Shown: positions 45,329 through 57,349, counted from the first letter of the stretch. The stretch is 64,000 bases of DNA from Gossypium raimondii (GCF_025698545.1 NC_068577.1:3815501-3879500); one strand, 5' to 3'. Notes: generated by a model not told the origin, from the letters alone. Translations and numbers: made by a program.

Positions 45329-47174
45329 GCAACGTACTAATCTTGTTTTTGTTTCTTATGACCAGATCTCGCCCGGTACTCTTGCGTTCGATTCAGAAAT
45401 TGAGAAGACTGCTAGAGCCAATCGCAAGAAGACAAAGTTACGAAAAAAGCAGTCAGCGGTGGTTGGAACTCAAAGTAATCCACTGCCAAAAATTGAAGTC
45501 GACGACGAAGCTAAGTCTAGGGTTAACGAAAATCCTACTCGAACACTTGAAAGCGAAAAAGTAGAAGTCGACTCACCAGAAGAAGTGCTTAACGCTAGGG
45601 TTAACGAAAACCCAAATTTAGCACACGAACCAATGGCTCAAACAATTCGGCAACTGGCCGAAGCTCCGACAGAACAACCACCATTGTGCATCGCATATCC
45701 TACTATGGATACTGATTTTGAGTTGAAGTCAGGTTTAATCCAGTTATTGCCAACTTTTCGTGGGTTACAAAATGAAAATCCCCACAAGCATCTGAAAGAA
45801 TTTCATATGGTTTGTCTTAGCATGAAACCTCAGGGGGTAACTGAGGATCAGATTAAATTACGTGCTTTCCCTTTCTCCCTAGCAGATTCTGCTAAGGAAT
45901 GGTTATTTTATTTACCCCCTGGATCTATTACAACTTGGGCTGATCTATCTCGTTTGTTTCTGAACAGGTTTTTTCCAGCATCTCGAGCAGCTGAGCTAAG
46001 AAGAAAGACCGTTGGAATAAGGCAAAAAGAAGCTGAGTCCCTTTATGATTATTGGGAGCGATTTAAGAAGTTGTGTGCAAGCTATCCACAACATGGTATA
46101 ACGGAGCAATCTCTCCTCCAATACTTTTACGAATGTTTGAAGCCCATGGAGATGAATATGGTAGACGCTGCTAGTGGAGGAGCATTGGTCAACATGACTC
46201 CCCAACAAGCAATAGACTTGATCTCCACGATGGCTGCAAATTCTCAGCAGTTCCGAGCCAATACTGAACCTCCTAGAAGGGTTCACCAGCTAAGTAATTC
46301 AACCTTAGAGGATAAAGTTGATAGACTTACTAATATGATGAACTCTCTTATTGTAGAAAAAGCAAAGACAGCTCGGTTATGCGGAATATGTGCTACACCT
46401 GATCATGCAACTGATGTTTGTCCCAGTTTGTATGATGATACCACGACCCATCTGGATGCTGTGGGAAATTTCCCTGGGCCGCCACAAAGGCAATACGACC
46501 CCTACGCTAATACCTACAACCCAGGGTGGAGGGACCATCCTAACTTAAGTTATGGGGCTAATCTACGAAATAACCAGCCATACCAAAATCGGTTTCCGCA
46601 ACAGCCGCAAGGTTCAGGTAATTTTCTAGAAACCATGGTCAATAAGTTAGCAGCTAATGTTCTTGATTTTCAGCAGCAAAATCTTAATTTCCAAAAGGAG
46701 ATGAAGGATTTCCAACAGAAAACTGAGGCGTCTATCAGAGAGTTGACCACATCGATCGAGAAATTAAACTCTCAAGGGAAGCTGCCGTCACAAACAAAAC
46801 CAAACCCTAGACAAAATGCAAATGCAGTGACGTTACGAAGCGAAAAGGTACTGGAATCGATTCCTGACAGGAATCTTGCCCAAGAAATTGCCCAAGAAAA
46901 ACCCAAGAAAGATGAACAAGTCCGACCGAAGCCTCCATTGCCTAAAATTCAACCTCCATTTCCCGAACGATTCAACCAGTGTCGAAGAGGTAAAGAGGAC
47001 AAGGAAATCCTTGAAACATTTAGGAATGTCGAGATCAATATTCCGCTGTTGGACGCCATCAAGCAAATACCACGGTATGCTAAATTTCTTAAAGAGCTTT
47101 GCACCAACAAGCGAAAATTAACAGGTAATGAAAGGGTGAATGTTGGTGAGAATGTATCCGCAATGTTACAATGA
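45318..47174 (+). pseudogene. Retrotransposon gag, nearly intact
   Basis: A long frame is open from within the LTR through the primer-binding site; 45318 is the first ATG after the LTR. The usual-looking gag start, ATG 45358 (MTRSR), is in another frame, suggesting loss of a base just after it. The gag core spans roughly the second quarter: LIQLLPTFRGLQNENPHKHL, AKEWLFYLPPGSITTWADL and the block LYDYWERFKKLCASYPQHG. A zinc knuckle CX2CX4HX4C (CGICATPDHATDVC) follows. The tail is Gln-rich with coiled-coil heptads and Pro/Lys-rich. The frame ends at a TGA (47172-47174) immediately before the protease, in the same frame, so gag and protease were probably one frame. Confidence 0.85.
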
Positions 47175-47177
47175 AAA

Positions 47178-47459
47178 ATGCCGGCAAAATGCAAGGATAG
47201 GGGCATGTTTGCAATACCATGCAAAATAGGCCATCTAGGAATTAAGAAGGCTATGTGTGATCTAGGGGCTTCTATAAATGTAATGCCATATTCTATTTAT
47301 GAATCACTTAACGCGGGTTTTTTGACAAAAACAGGTGTTATCATTCAATTGGCGGACAGGTCTGTTGTGCATCCAGAAGGAGTCCTTGAGGATGTTCTGG
47401 TAAAAGTTAACGAGCTTATTTTCCTGCAGATTTTATGTGATCAAAATGGAGGAGGATAG
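47178..47459 (+). pseudogene. Retrotransposon aspartic protease, broken
   Basis: MPAKCKDRGMFAIPCKIG is followed by the active-site stretch AMCDLGASINVMP (DLGAS). The frame is lost near 47425-47450, where the continuing sequence moves to another frame ([11 protein letters not shown]). Only one active-site half is present, as usual because the enzyme works as a dimer. Confidence 0.85.
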
Positions 47460-47952
47460 CACTCATGGATCTTCGATCTCTCATTGGTCGACTGCCTTTA
47501 GTACAAATAGTACTAAAATTGATGTTCGAAGTGGAACTCTCACGATGGAGTTTGATGGGGAGATCGTAAAGTTTAATGTCTACGACGCCATTAGCCATCC
47601 AAGCGAAATCTTGAGCGTAAATCGTATCGATATAATTGACTCTTTGGTGGAAGAAAATTTTCAGTCAATTTATGGAGATAATTCTGAACTTGATGAAATT
47701 GAATTTGTTAATGAGTTATTATCTCCAAATACTAAACTGTTACCTTCTGTTATACAGGAACCAGAGTTGGAGTTAGAACCCACAGGAAAGGCAAGGAAAT
47801 TAGACATTCAAGAGTTAAAAGAAATTCGCAATGATGCCTACGAGAATGCTTGCATTTATAAAGACAAGACAAAGTTGTTTCACGATAAGAGAATAGATCA
47901 GAAGCATTTTTCGGTAGGACAAAAAGTTTTACTTTATAACTCCGTGTTATAG
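47437..47952 (+). pseudogene. Protease tail fused to integrase C-terminal end
   Basis: The first part ([20 protein letters not shown], then [20 protein letters not shown]) is the protease-RT linker of Athila-like elements. After about 47780 ([18 protein letters not shown]) the sequence is the integrase C-terminal side, with [20 protein letters not shown]. The reverse transcriptase, RNase H and integrase catalytic core that should lie between are gone. After 47952 a shifted frame continues with a block ending in GQRLKPFYENF near 48105. Confidence 0.8.
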
Positions 47953-48189
47953 TTATTCTCGGGTAAGCTTCGATCACGATGGCAATGACATTTTATTGTT
48001 ACTAAAATGTTCACACATGGAGCGATTGAAATAGAGAGTGAAGAATCTGGAAAGCGGTTCGTAGTCAATGGCCAGCGGTTGAAGCCATTTTACGAGAATT
48101 TTCAAGCCCACACGGTTAAGAAAATCTATTTGGAACCACCATAGAACCAATAACGGCGTCGAGCTAACGACGTTAAACAAGCGCTTGTT

Positions 48190-48977
48190 GGGAGGCAACC
48201 CAATTTTTATTTTATTTATTATTATTATTTTTCTTTACTTTATTTATTACTTTTTTATTTATTACTTATTTGGATATTAATCAATTTTTCTTCTTTTGCT
48301 TAGAAAAAAAAATGAAAGCAAACCGTTAAGCAACACTTAAAGCGCATTAAGGCCTGACTTGAAACCTTTGGCCAGCAACTGACCAAGCTCATTGCCATCA
48401 TTTGTGATCACATGGGGAGTTTTTCTAAACTTTTCTACCTATTTATTTCTTTTCGTCCACATTGAGGACAATGTGCTTTCAGTAGGGGGAGGTACTCTTC
48501 GTTATTACTATCATTTTCTGCTGTGATTTTGGTTATTGTTGCTGTTGCTGTGATTATTTTTGGCTGGTGTTGCTGCTTGAGGCTTTATTTTGTCCATCTC
48601 CTGCCTCTTTTCATGCCCAAGATTTTTACCAAGAATTGCCTACTGTTTGACCTACAAGCATGATTCTTGTTTTCTGAGAAAATTACGAATTTTTCATAAT
48701 TGATGCCATCTCCACTGTTTTATTTTTATTAGAGTAAAAATAATTGTGATTCATAAAGTTAACTTTATCTTGCTTTTCGTAAAATTGATCAAGTTTAAAT
48801 ACAAAGTGGACACTTAATATGTTTGCATGCTAAAATATGTTGATGACTATTAAGGTAATTACTGAAACTTATTTTTGACACTTGATTATTATTATTTTTT
48901 CTCTAAAGTCCTCATAAAAAAATTTATTATTAATGTCATTTAATGTTCCGTGGTTATGAGTGCAGCTTAAAAACGTG
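48190..48977 (+). other. 3' non-coding part of the retrotransposon
   Basis: No env-like or other coding region was recognised between the integrase remnant and the tandem repeats. Confidence 0.5.
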
Positions 48978-49262
48978 ACTGACTGAGTAACCGGGGTAGG
49001 GTGCTTGGGTTGTCATCCTATTTCACGTCAAAAGGTTGTGTGACGTGTTAGTTAAAACTCCGCTAACCGGAATTAATTTTTAAGAACATGTTGGGCTGAG
49101 TAACCGGGGTGGGGTGCTTGGCTGTCATCTTTCTTCGCGTCAACAGGTTTGATGTGTTCTTAAGAAAAATTATAATAAATTAGGAGTTTGCTGGGCTGAG
49201 TAACCGGGGTGGGGTGCTTGGCTGTTATCTCTCTTCGCGTCAAAAGGTTCAGTATATTCCTA
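48978..49262 (+). repeat. Three ~100-bp tandem repeats before the 3' LTR
   Basis: Each unit has GGCTGAGTAACCGGGGTGGG (or a close variant), then GTGCTTGG..TGTCATC and CGCGTCAAAAGGTT-like sequence. Units begin at about 48978, 49093 and 49192. Confidence 0.85.
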
Positions 49263-49580
49263 AAGCATAAAAAAAAACAAAAACAAACAAAAAAAAAGAA
49301 AGAAAAAAATAATTTGGGGACTAAAGGAGGAAACAAATAGGGTGTCTTGGTAGGTTTGGTAAATTACCTAATTTTCATTAAATAATTCAAGTTGATTCTA
49401 ATTTTTGTGTGTATTAATTGAAAAACTTTTTCTGTTTTACTTAAAGCAAGCTTAGGGTTCTCTTTATTTTTCATATGCATTTTTGACTGATTTTTATAAA
49501 ACTTTGGAGTTGTATTTCTTTTATGGCAGAATCTAACTTTCACAGTAGATAGGAACCATACTTGAGGGCAAACATGGACT

Positions 49581-49594
49581 AAGTAGGGGGGATT
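49581..49594 (+). other. Polypurine tract
   Basis: AAGTAGGGGGGATT directly precedes the 3' LTR start, the expected site for plus-strand priming. Confidence 0.75.
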
Positions 49595-50928
49595 TGATAA
49601 CACTCTAGAATAACGTATTTTTTTGTATTAATTATGTATTTATTCTGAGTATGATCCTGCTATTTATGATCTTTTATCTCATAGGGACTAAATTTGAGGC
49701 AAAAGTGAAATTAAGGGCCAAAAGCGTGAATTTAGAGATAAAATGGGCCAATGTGCGACACAAGGAAAAGTTGGTGCCAAAAGTGCAAGCATGGAGGACA
49801 CAAGGGTTGAAATGCAAAAAGAAGAGATTTTATTTTATTAAATTCTATTTTAATTATATTAGGATAATTAATATTGAGATAATTATTAAGGATTATTTTT
49901 AGGATTTTATTTTATCTTTATTTATCTTCAATTAAATGTATTTATCTTTTAGGAATTTAAGTAGAATTAGAATATCTCCCCTAACACTATAAATAGGGGG
50001 TGAAGTGACTCAAAAGGGGATCTCATCTTTTTCTTTTTCTGTAAACACTCTCTCCCCAAAAGTCTAGGCTATTGTTCTTTTCATATTTCTTTTCAATAAA
50101 ATCTTTATTTTTATTTTTTTATTTCCTTTTCTACCACAACCATGAGCCACTAAACCCATCTAGCCGAAGGTTGTCAAAAATCCCCAAAAAGGTTCTTGAG
50201 GCTTAGAATCCGTACTTAGCCTTTTCAATAAAAAGGTTATTTTATTTTATCGTTTCTCCGTACTACGGGGCTGACGCTTCTGTCCAAGTCCCTTAAGAAG
50301 TAAGTTTTTCAACATATGCAAAGGCGGCCTCTTTGTATGTTTTGAGAAGGTTGCACAATCGGTTCGTTAGCTTACTGCGTCAGAGGTTGGCGAGCCCAAT
50401 AGACAAAATGGTGTGGGATTCGCCATTGAGAAGCGTTGATCTAGCATAAGACGATCTCACAGAAGCGATTGTTAGCTAGAGTCAGGTTCCATCAAATCGT
50501 AAGTCTAAATCATTGGAGCTAGTGGTCGTAGGCGTCCTCTTCCACTATAACTGGCTTATTTGGTTTGGGAAGGATCATCTAAAAGCCGAGGATTGAACCC
50601 AAGGCGGAACGAGACAACTGGAGGCTGGAATCTCCCATAAGAATTTTCTTTCTCTTAACTTTATTTTTAATTTCTCGAATTTTCAATTCAATATTCTTAA
50701 TTCTGTTTTTATTTTATTTTTCGTTTCTAGATCCAACAATTTAATCTGCTATTGTTTTTATTTTTTCCAGGAACGCAGGTTGTCTTGGGCAAGACTCTGC
50801 CTGGGATATCACGGAACAAGATATTTTGCAAGTCCAGTCCCTGAGGATTTGACCCTACTTCCCTTTTACTATTCTTTTCATTATTTATTAGGGATAGGAT
50901 ATTTTTGGTGCTTTCAACGACCGCATCA
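49595..50928 (+). repeat. 3' LTR of the Athila-like element
   Basis: 1334 bp, with the same TATA box at 49988-49995. An 80-codon open frame near 49651-49902 is shared with the 5' LTR, but I see no family for it and treat it as chance. Confidence 0.93.
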
Positions 50929-50933
50929 GAGAG

Positions 50934-52379
50934 TTAAACTATACTTCATTTTCTATCAAATTAAGACCATCTCAAATATGCACAAGGACTTTGACAAATG
51001 TTGGTGAGGCAAATTCATCTTTTGCACAAGGTAACTTAATGACATTTACTCGAGCAGAATCAGAATATAAAATTGGTGAATTCACTCAAGGGTATGTCAA
51101 GTACATACCTATATCTAATGTTCATCAATTACATCCAGTTATAGATGTGGAGTATATTTGCTTTTCTAAACTCAAAATCAATACTTGATAATGAAGTTGC
51201 TTAAAAAATGTAAATAGTAATAATGTTTATCAGAAGATCAACAACAACAATAAGTAGAAAGGTTTGAGAGAAAAATCCATGAAAAGAATTAATATGGTCA
51301 TTTCATGTGCCAAAGAATTCCTACAAAGTGCATTTATATGAAATAGAAACATTGGAAAATCAACATGTTTGCTGCTGGAATTAAGGTAAATTTCTCCAAA
51401 AAAGGGGAGATACAGAGTTGATACAAAGTTTAGAAAATCGTTCAAATAAGAGGTACATACAGTTTCAATTTTCACATCCCTACCTTGTGAATTTTCAAAA
51501 GCTCCAATAAACCAGTTATTAGTAACAATCAAATAAAGCAACAGAGATTAGGAACTAGTGAAAACCAGCAGATGACAATAAAAATGGCTATTTTTGTAAA
51601 ACAGCCTCTTACAATATTAGTAACCCCTTGCTGATTCTCAAGAATGCTAGCATAGAAAAAATTATCAAAAAGGAATATGGAATCGGGTTATTACAATTAG
51701 CAGATAAAAAGCTCCCTCCCCGATTGAAAACAGAAAGGAAAGGCCATTAAAGCAGAGAAAGAAGTATACCGTCTCAGTGGTTCACGACTAATCCATTTAT
51801 AGTGCAATATTTACATCACGATGGTTGTAGGAAACAACTTGCAAGTTTACTCTTATTATTATTTCTGTGGGAAACAACTATTTCTGTAATTTCAGTTCTC
51901 GTGCTACCTTCCGATCTTATTATTTCCCAGAGACTATCTGAAATCTGGCCAATCATTTTGTTCCTAATCATTATAAAAAATTGAAGTGTCACATTAACAT
52001 CAACATTATTGACTACATGGAAACAACCAACAAGAACTTATAGCTGGTGAAGCATATGTGAAGATTAAGTGAAAAATCTAACATACTCTTGAATAGCTAA
52101 CAGAACTCTAAGTTGATATTCTTCTCACAGACTGCTCCCAATTTATACTTATATCCATATCTTATTATTCCCAATGCTGAAATTTCTAATAACCAGATTT
52201 CGCATAAATAAAACACACCATAAAGAAATATGCAAGCATTTTATTCGGGAACATGCATTATTTCAACTAAGAAATCCAATATGGATTCTTAATTTTCACT
52301 CTTATATGCATATATACACATATAAATGAAGTTCTTAAGTTTAAAGTCATAAATAACTTTGACAACAAGGTCCACTTAC
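50934..52379. other. Interior of the TIR element, no gene recognised
   Basis: Continuation of the sequence cut by the retrotransposon. The third exon of the captured gene was expected here on the minus strand and was not recognised. Confidence 0.35.
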
Positions 52380-53191
52380 CAAACCTCATCATGTATGGCA
52401 TTTGATAGTTGCCTTACTTTCATGTTTTCGAGCCAAGACGGTTAAGTCTTTGATCGCTTCACAATTTGAAATGATGTTGTTGTGTAATTCTAAGGTAAAT
52501 TTATTGCTTTATTCAGAACATATTATAAAGGGACACTGTAAGAATGCCGCTATTTTCTTCATATTCATTTAAAGTAATAAATATACGAAGGTTGCATTCG
52601 GCGTGTTCTTGAGTTGACAGAGTCATTCTTTGAATCCATTAGGAAAGAAAACAAGTATAAAATACATAGCTCGAGCTGAACAACTGCTTTTATCTAAACA
52701 AGTTGAATCAAGCTAATTGGCTTGTTTTCGAAAAGCATAGGCTGATAATCGATATACAATAATCACATTTGTCAACAATCTATAGCAGCAAAGCAACTTA
52801 ATCAAACATGGCCTTGGATTTGAAATTAATAAATTATACCCAGATATAATAATCAAATTAAATTCCATGAAAATACCCAAAACTCAAAATCAAGACAAAA
52901 CTCATTCAAGCAACCAAATCACAGACAACAAGCATCCATGATTTCCAGGTTACCCAAAAGTTCAGCATTCTAAAACTTTTACCTTAATCCTAGAGAAAAT
53001 ATATAAAATCTAAAAAAGTAGATAATATTGGTGATTAAAAAAAGAAGAAGAAAGAACGTACGTTGTCCTTGAGCTTGAGGATGATTTTGAGACGGAGCTT
53101 GTCGAAGTCACCATCGTCCTTGAGCTTTGCAATTACCTCTTCTTTCCTAATCTTCTTGTTTTCTTCTCCCACCGGTTGCTTTGCATTCAAT
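52380..53191 (-). pseudogene. Captured fragment of a conserved plant gene, two broken exons
   Basis: Exon at 53191-53062 on the minus strand encodes NKKIRKEEVIAKLKDDGDFD and KLRLKIILKLKDN and ends at donor GTACGT. A second exon near 52489-52380 encodes ELHNNIIS, changes frame, has a stop, then reads ENMKVRQLSNAIHDEV before donor GTAAGT. I recall a small, uncharacterised, charged plant protein with this order of motifs, starting shortly before the first exon. The start codon here has decayed (ATT where ATG is expected, plus an extra base). With a frameshift and a stop, this is not a working gene. Confidence 0.6.
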
Positions 53192-53250
53192 CTGTTGGAA
53201 AAAGATACCTTTCTCTTTTTATGTTTCTATTAACAGGGAAAGGGGAAGAA

Positions 53251-53461
53251 CGTAAGAAGGAAAAATCATAAAGTTTCTTTTATGTTTCATTTTTGTTCCT
53301 AATAAAATGAAGAAAAGAAACGTAGGAGAAGATGAAGCTGAGGGCAGAAAAGTTTCTAACTACCTAAACGTAAGAAGGAAAAATCATAAAGAAGGAAAAA
53401 AATTACCTCCGCAATTTGGAAAAGAAGGAAACGTAGGAGAAGATGAAGCTGAGGGCAGAAA
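53251..53461. repeat. Direct duplication of ~100 bp
   Basis: The segment starting CGTAAGAAGGAAAAATCATA occurs at 53251 and 53369, and the segment starting CGTAGGAGAAGATGAAGCTG at 53321 and 53432, so a unit of about 111-118 bp is repeated twice. Confidence 0.8.
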
Positions 53462-53665
53462 ATGGAAAATAGGAAAGAAACGGCGCATGGAATCCCTATT
53501 CAGCGTTGAAGGGAATGAATGGCTATTACAGTCGATGGGTGTAATAGCGCCTGAATGGAATTAGGCTGTAATGATATTACAGCCAACCAAACTAACGTTT
53601 GGTGGTGGGCCAATTGAATAGGCAAGGAATGGAATGACTATTCATGCCAACCAAACATGCTGTAA

Positions 53666-54570
53666 ACCTATTGAGAGGAATTGGTCGATCTTTGATACAT
53701 CAAAAAAAATTTTAAAGTCAGTAGTCTAAAAAAATATTTTATAAACCTTTCTTACCACATCATCTATGATCTCTATCAATTAAAAATAAATATATCATAT
53801 ATACAATTAATAAGAAAATATCATAAATGATGTGAAAAAAAGATAATATATTTATTTTTAGTTGATAGTTACAATAAATAATATAATAAAGAGTGTTGAT
53901 AAAATAATTTTTCAAAAGTAATCTCCAACATTATTCAAAATGTTTATCATTATGGTGACACTGATAGCCTAGATTTGTTAAAAGTTTAATGTATAGATTT
54001 TCATTGTAAAAGGTACAAACAAGCAAATCTACTTTTGAAATATTAAATTTTATTTAAAGAATAAATATTATTTTAGAAGTACTAAAACATAAATTTACAT
54101 TTTTAAATATATACGTTTTAAATATTAAAAAAATTAAATTTGTTACTTTAATTTTTTTAGGTAAATCAGATTGGGCTTTATTATATATATAAAAAAATAA
54201 AAATGTGATAAACACCAAGTTCAACAGTAGCCGAACATAAAACAACCGACGACCCAAATATAGGCCCAAAACCTACCCAAAACTAATAACAGAAAGGAAA
54301 AATAATGAGAAAAAATAAAGAAATACTAAAAGATGCACCACTGTTTCGTTGCCCAATCAGAAATCTTCTAGATGCTCGTCCCAACAACAACTAATCATTC
54401 TCCATTTTCAGTCGGTTTCATTCTCAGAAAAAAGCCTGTCTTCCCCAAAACTACATAGAATACAACTTTCCTCCCAAAAGACTTCCAAAACAGTACGCCC
54501 TTCTTTAATCTGGTTCCCTTGTCTTCTCCGTAGCAAAACGACTTCTCGCAAAGGACAAAACACTCCCCAC
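53666..54570. other. AT-rich intergenic, nothing recognised
   Basis: No coding or transposon signal beyond general AT richness. Confidence 0.35.
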
Positions 54571-54785
54571 CAGGTAAAACTCCTCACTCCTTTTCAAAGA
54601 TTCTGTTGCAAAAGTATGGGCTAGTCCATTAGTAGATCTAGGAACATGCTTGAAAGTGATTGCTTGAAAACATTTTTTTCGTTGATGAATATCCTAAATG
54701 TAAGCCCCTATATGTGATTTATCTGGATATTGTGATTGACATTTCTTAATAATGGTTAATGCATCTCCCTCAACTTCTATGTTTG
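54571..54785 (-). pseudogene. LINE-type RNase H domain fragment
   Basis: The minus strand reads in one frame with a single stop: IEVEGDALTIIKKCQSQYPD, KSHIGAYI, stop, DIHQ, then ITFKHVPRSTNGLAHTFATE and SLKRSEEFYL. The EGDA and HVPRSTNGLAH motifs are those of the plant-type RNase H domain of LINE elements and of related reverse-transcriptase-like genes. No reverse transcriptase or poly-A tail was found nearby. Confidence 0.75.
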
Positions 54786-55012
54786 ACTTAAAAATTTTAA
54801 GTATGGAGTAGTGCTTAAAGTTTTTATTAGACACATATTTGGCACGAATTCAAACCGTACTAACCCATCGTTTACTTTTAAATTTGTATTAAAAAAATTC
54901 AAGTATGACCTTTTTTCTAAATATTGTAAATAAAAAATGAATTATGAAATTAGATTATTTTTATCATTTCCATTTGTTGAAATTGTATAGGAATAAAATT
55001 TTTAAAATGATA

Positions 55013-55552
55013 TGTGGAGTTATGCCTCGCATTTTGGGCTAAACAGCGTGTGATGTCGCAATAAGGAAGAGTTCTTCATCCCATCACGACAAGAAGAAAA
55101 CCCTCGTCCCAACGACGTGATCCTCCTTCGTCCCGATGACACGATGCCATGTCTCGACATAGTGACGTGCAAATCAAGTTTTTCGACTTTCTTCTCCCAA
55201 TTAAACTTTGTTTTTAGTTTACTCACTTAAATTCTGATTATTCTAGGGTTGTTGTTGACATATATGCTACGAATTTCAGCCTATAAATAGGCATTAGTTA
55301 CTCTAGGTCTATACACAACAAAAATATCCAGATTGAGAGAAATCTGTTTTTTATTTTGAAGGGTTTTGTTTTTGGGCTTCGAATTTTCTTTTAATTCTCT
55401 CCATCTACTCTCCTTTATTATAATAAAATCTCATTTTGCCTGTGTTTTTTATTCTTATTTGAGGATTTTTTCCACGTAAAATTTACATGTTCGATCATTT
55501 CAATTTTACTTTATTTGCTTGTCCATTGCATAACAAGGATTAATTCCCAACA
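55013..55552 (+). mobile_element. Solo LTR D (540 bp, probably Copia)
   Basis: Begins TGTGGAGTTATGCC and ends TTCCCAACA, flanked by perfect 5-bp TSD TGATA (55008-55012, 55553-55557). It holds TATA box TATAAATA (55282-55289) and an AATAAAATC signal near 55423, both on the plus strand, giving the orientation. Its size and the CCCAACA end suggest Copia; no interior remains. Confidence 0.85.
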
Positions 55553-55557
55553 TGATA

Positions 55558-57349
55558 ATTTAAAAAATAATGACTAATTTTAAAATAGTAAATTATTTTA
55601 AAAATATATTTTTAAATCTTTAAAGAATTAGAATATTTAACCAACATTAACTTTTAGAAAAAAACCTTTGATTATAATTTGTTAAATTTATCTTAACTTG
55701 AATGGAGCGATAGTTAAAGTTCTTGTTAAACACTTATTGAGCATAGGTTCAATCGTGTTACCGTCATTTTCTATTCCTATTATTTTATAAAATTTATAAG
55801 ATAAAATTTAAAAATATAATCCATTGAAAACAAAAAACAAACTAGTGAACAAAATATGATCCTTCCTTTCCTTTTTTTCACAGAAAAACTCCTAGGTGCT
55901 CAATTTTTCAATCCAAATCTTTGCTTTGTCAATGTTGTTCTTTGAGTTGATTATTAATCTTTGTTTTTCCAATTGGATTCTCTAAATTTTCTTTTATTTT
56001 TAATTTAAATTTCTTAACCATTATTTTTATACACAATTTTGTAGTTTTTGTTTTGTTGCTCTATTTTCTCTAAAAGGAATAATGATTTTAGCTCTAAATT
56101 TCTAATCATGTTTTGGCGTACATATGAGAATTGTTAGGTAAAGAAACCATCAAATATATTATGAGCTATTTTCAAAGGGTTTTATCATAATAGAACAATT
56201 TGAGACTTGACTTTTTGTGCACCATAATGGTGCAATGGATCTATTGGAGGCTCTTGGTAAGGGTTTCTTGATTGACCAAAGTTTATCGTTAAGTTGGTTT
56301 GATGATAACAGGGCTAGAATGCAGTTTTTAGTGGTTTGATAAATGTGATATATCCTTGATTTGTCTCTGAATTCTTCTAGTGTTGTGGATATGTTGGTTT
56401 GCCTTCCTCCGCTTTTAGGATTATTCTACAGACATTTGTGCATTAATTTGTAGTGTCTTATTTGTGGCTTGTACTATATATGTACTATGCATTTATTTTT
56501 TTTGCTATTCATGGTTACTAATGATAATATTTTATTCAAAAAAGTAAATAAAATAACTTTAGATGTTATATTTTTTAACAAATGAAATAAATTTTAAATA
56601 TTTTTAATTTTAATTTATGAAATGAAATATTTTTGAAAATATATTTCGAATGATATATTAATTGAATATAATTTTAGATATTTTAATATTATAAGAATTA
56701 TTATTTTAAAAATAAATTTAAATATTATTTTCTAAACAAATCTTGTTAAAAATAAGTGAGCACTTTTGTCAATGACATATTTTAGGTTAGGAATGCATTT
56801 AATATTTTCAAAGTTAAAAGTGCCACATTGATAAATTTATTAAACATATAAAAGCGTTCATAAAATTGATAAATAAATTTAATTTAATCCCTAAATTTTC
56901 TTTTTTCTTAATTAATCTTAAAATTTGATAATTTATTTTTTCAAATTGGTCTTTGTAAGACGTAATACTCTAAAATCGTGTCAATGTATCACCTAAAAAT
57001 TAAAAATATAAATGAAATATCGGAGTACCACGACATCATATCTTAAATTTTTAACAGAATCTAAGTATCGGGCCAAATTTGAAAATTTTGTCAAGTAGAG
57101 AAACTAAAATGGACCCAAAAAAATTTAGGGACCGAGAAAAATTTTCAAGTTTATCCCATTATCAAACTTCATTGGTTACTTACGATATTATCCAAAAAAA
57201 AAATTAAAATTTTGGGTTACAAAGCCCAATACCCCTATGGTCCAAAAAACAGAAAAAAGGGAAAATAATTAATAATAAAATGGGGAAATGGGAAAACACA
57301 GGATCCGACATCCGAGACTTGGCGTTTGACTAAATTAGTTGTAAACGGC
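55558..57349. other. AT-rich intergenic, no gene recognised
   Basis: No supported exon. The last 150 bases lie upstream of the possible small gene at 57350. Confidence 0.35.

Larger units (their letters stand above)
43984..50928 (+). mobile_element. Athila-like LTR retrotransposon with deleted pol
   Basis: Two LTRs (43984-45305 and 49595-50928) start TGATAACACTC and end CCGCATCA. A perfect 5-bp TSD GAGAG lies at 43979-43983 and 50929-50933. The LTRs look about 97% identical by eye, so the insertion is fairly recent. The 4.3-kb interior keeps gag, protease and the integrase C-terminal end but lacks reverse transcriptase, RNase H and the integrase core. Gag carries a zinc knuckle and the protease has the DLGAS form typical of Athila/Tat elements. 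It cannot move by itself. Confidence 0.92.
42889..53662. mobile_element. Putative PIF/Harbinger-like element carrying gene fragments
   Basis: The left end GTGCACGTTTGCTTCG and the inverse of the right end CAGCATGTTTGGTTGG match at about 11 of 16 positions. The flanking trinucleotide TAA is duplicated (42886-42888, 53663-53665). Sub-terminal sequence at both ends is rich in GCTGTAAT and GTTTGGTT words in inverted arrangement. Without the LTR retrotransposon inside, the element is about 3.8 kb. No transposase is recognisable, but broken exons of a plant gene lie near the right end. The weak TIR makes the boundaries and superfamily provisional. Confidence 0.5.
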
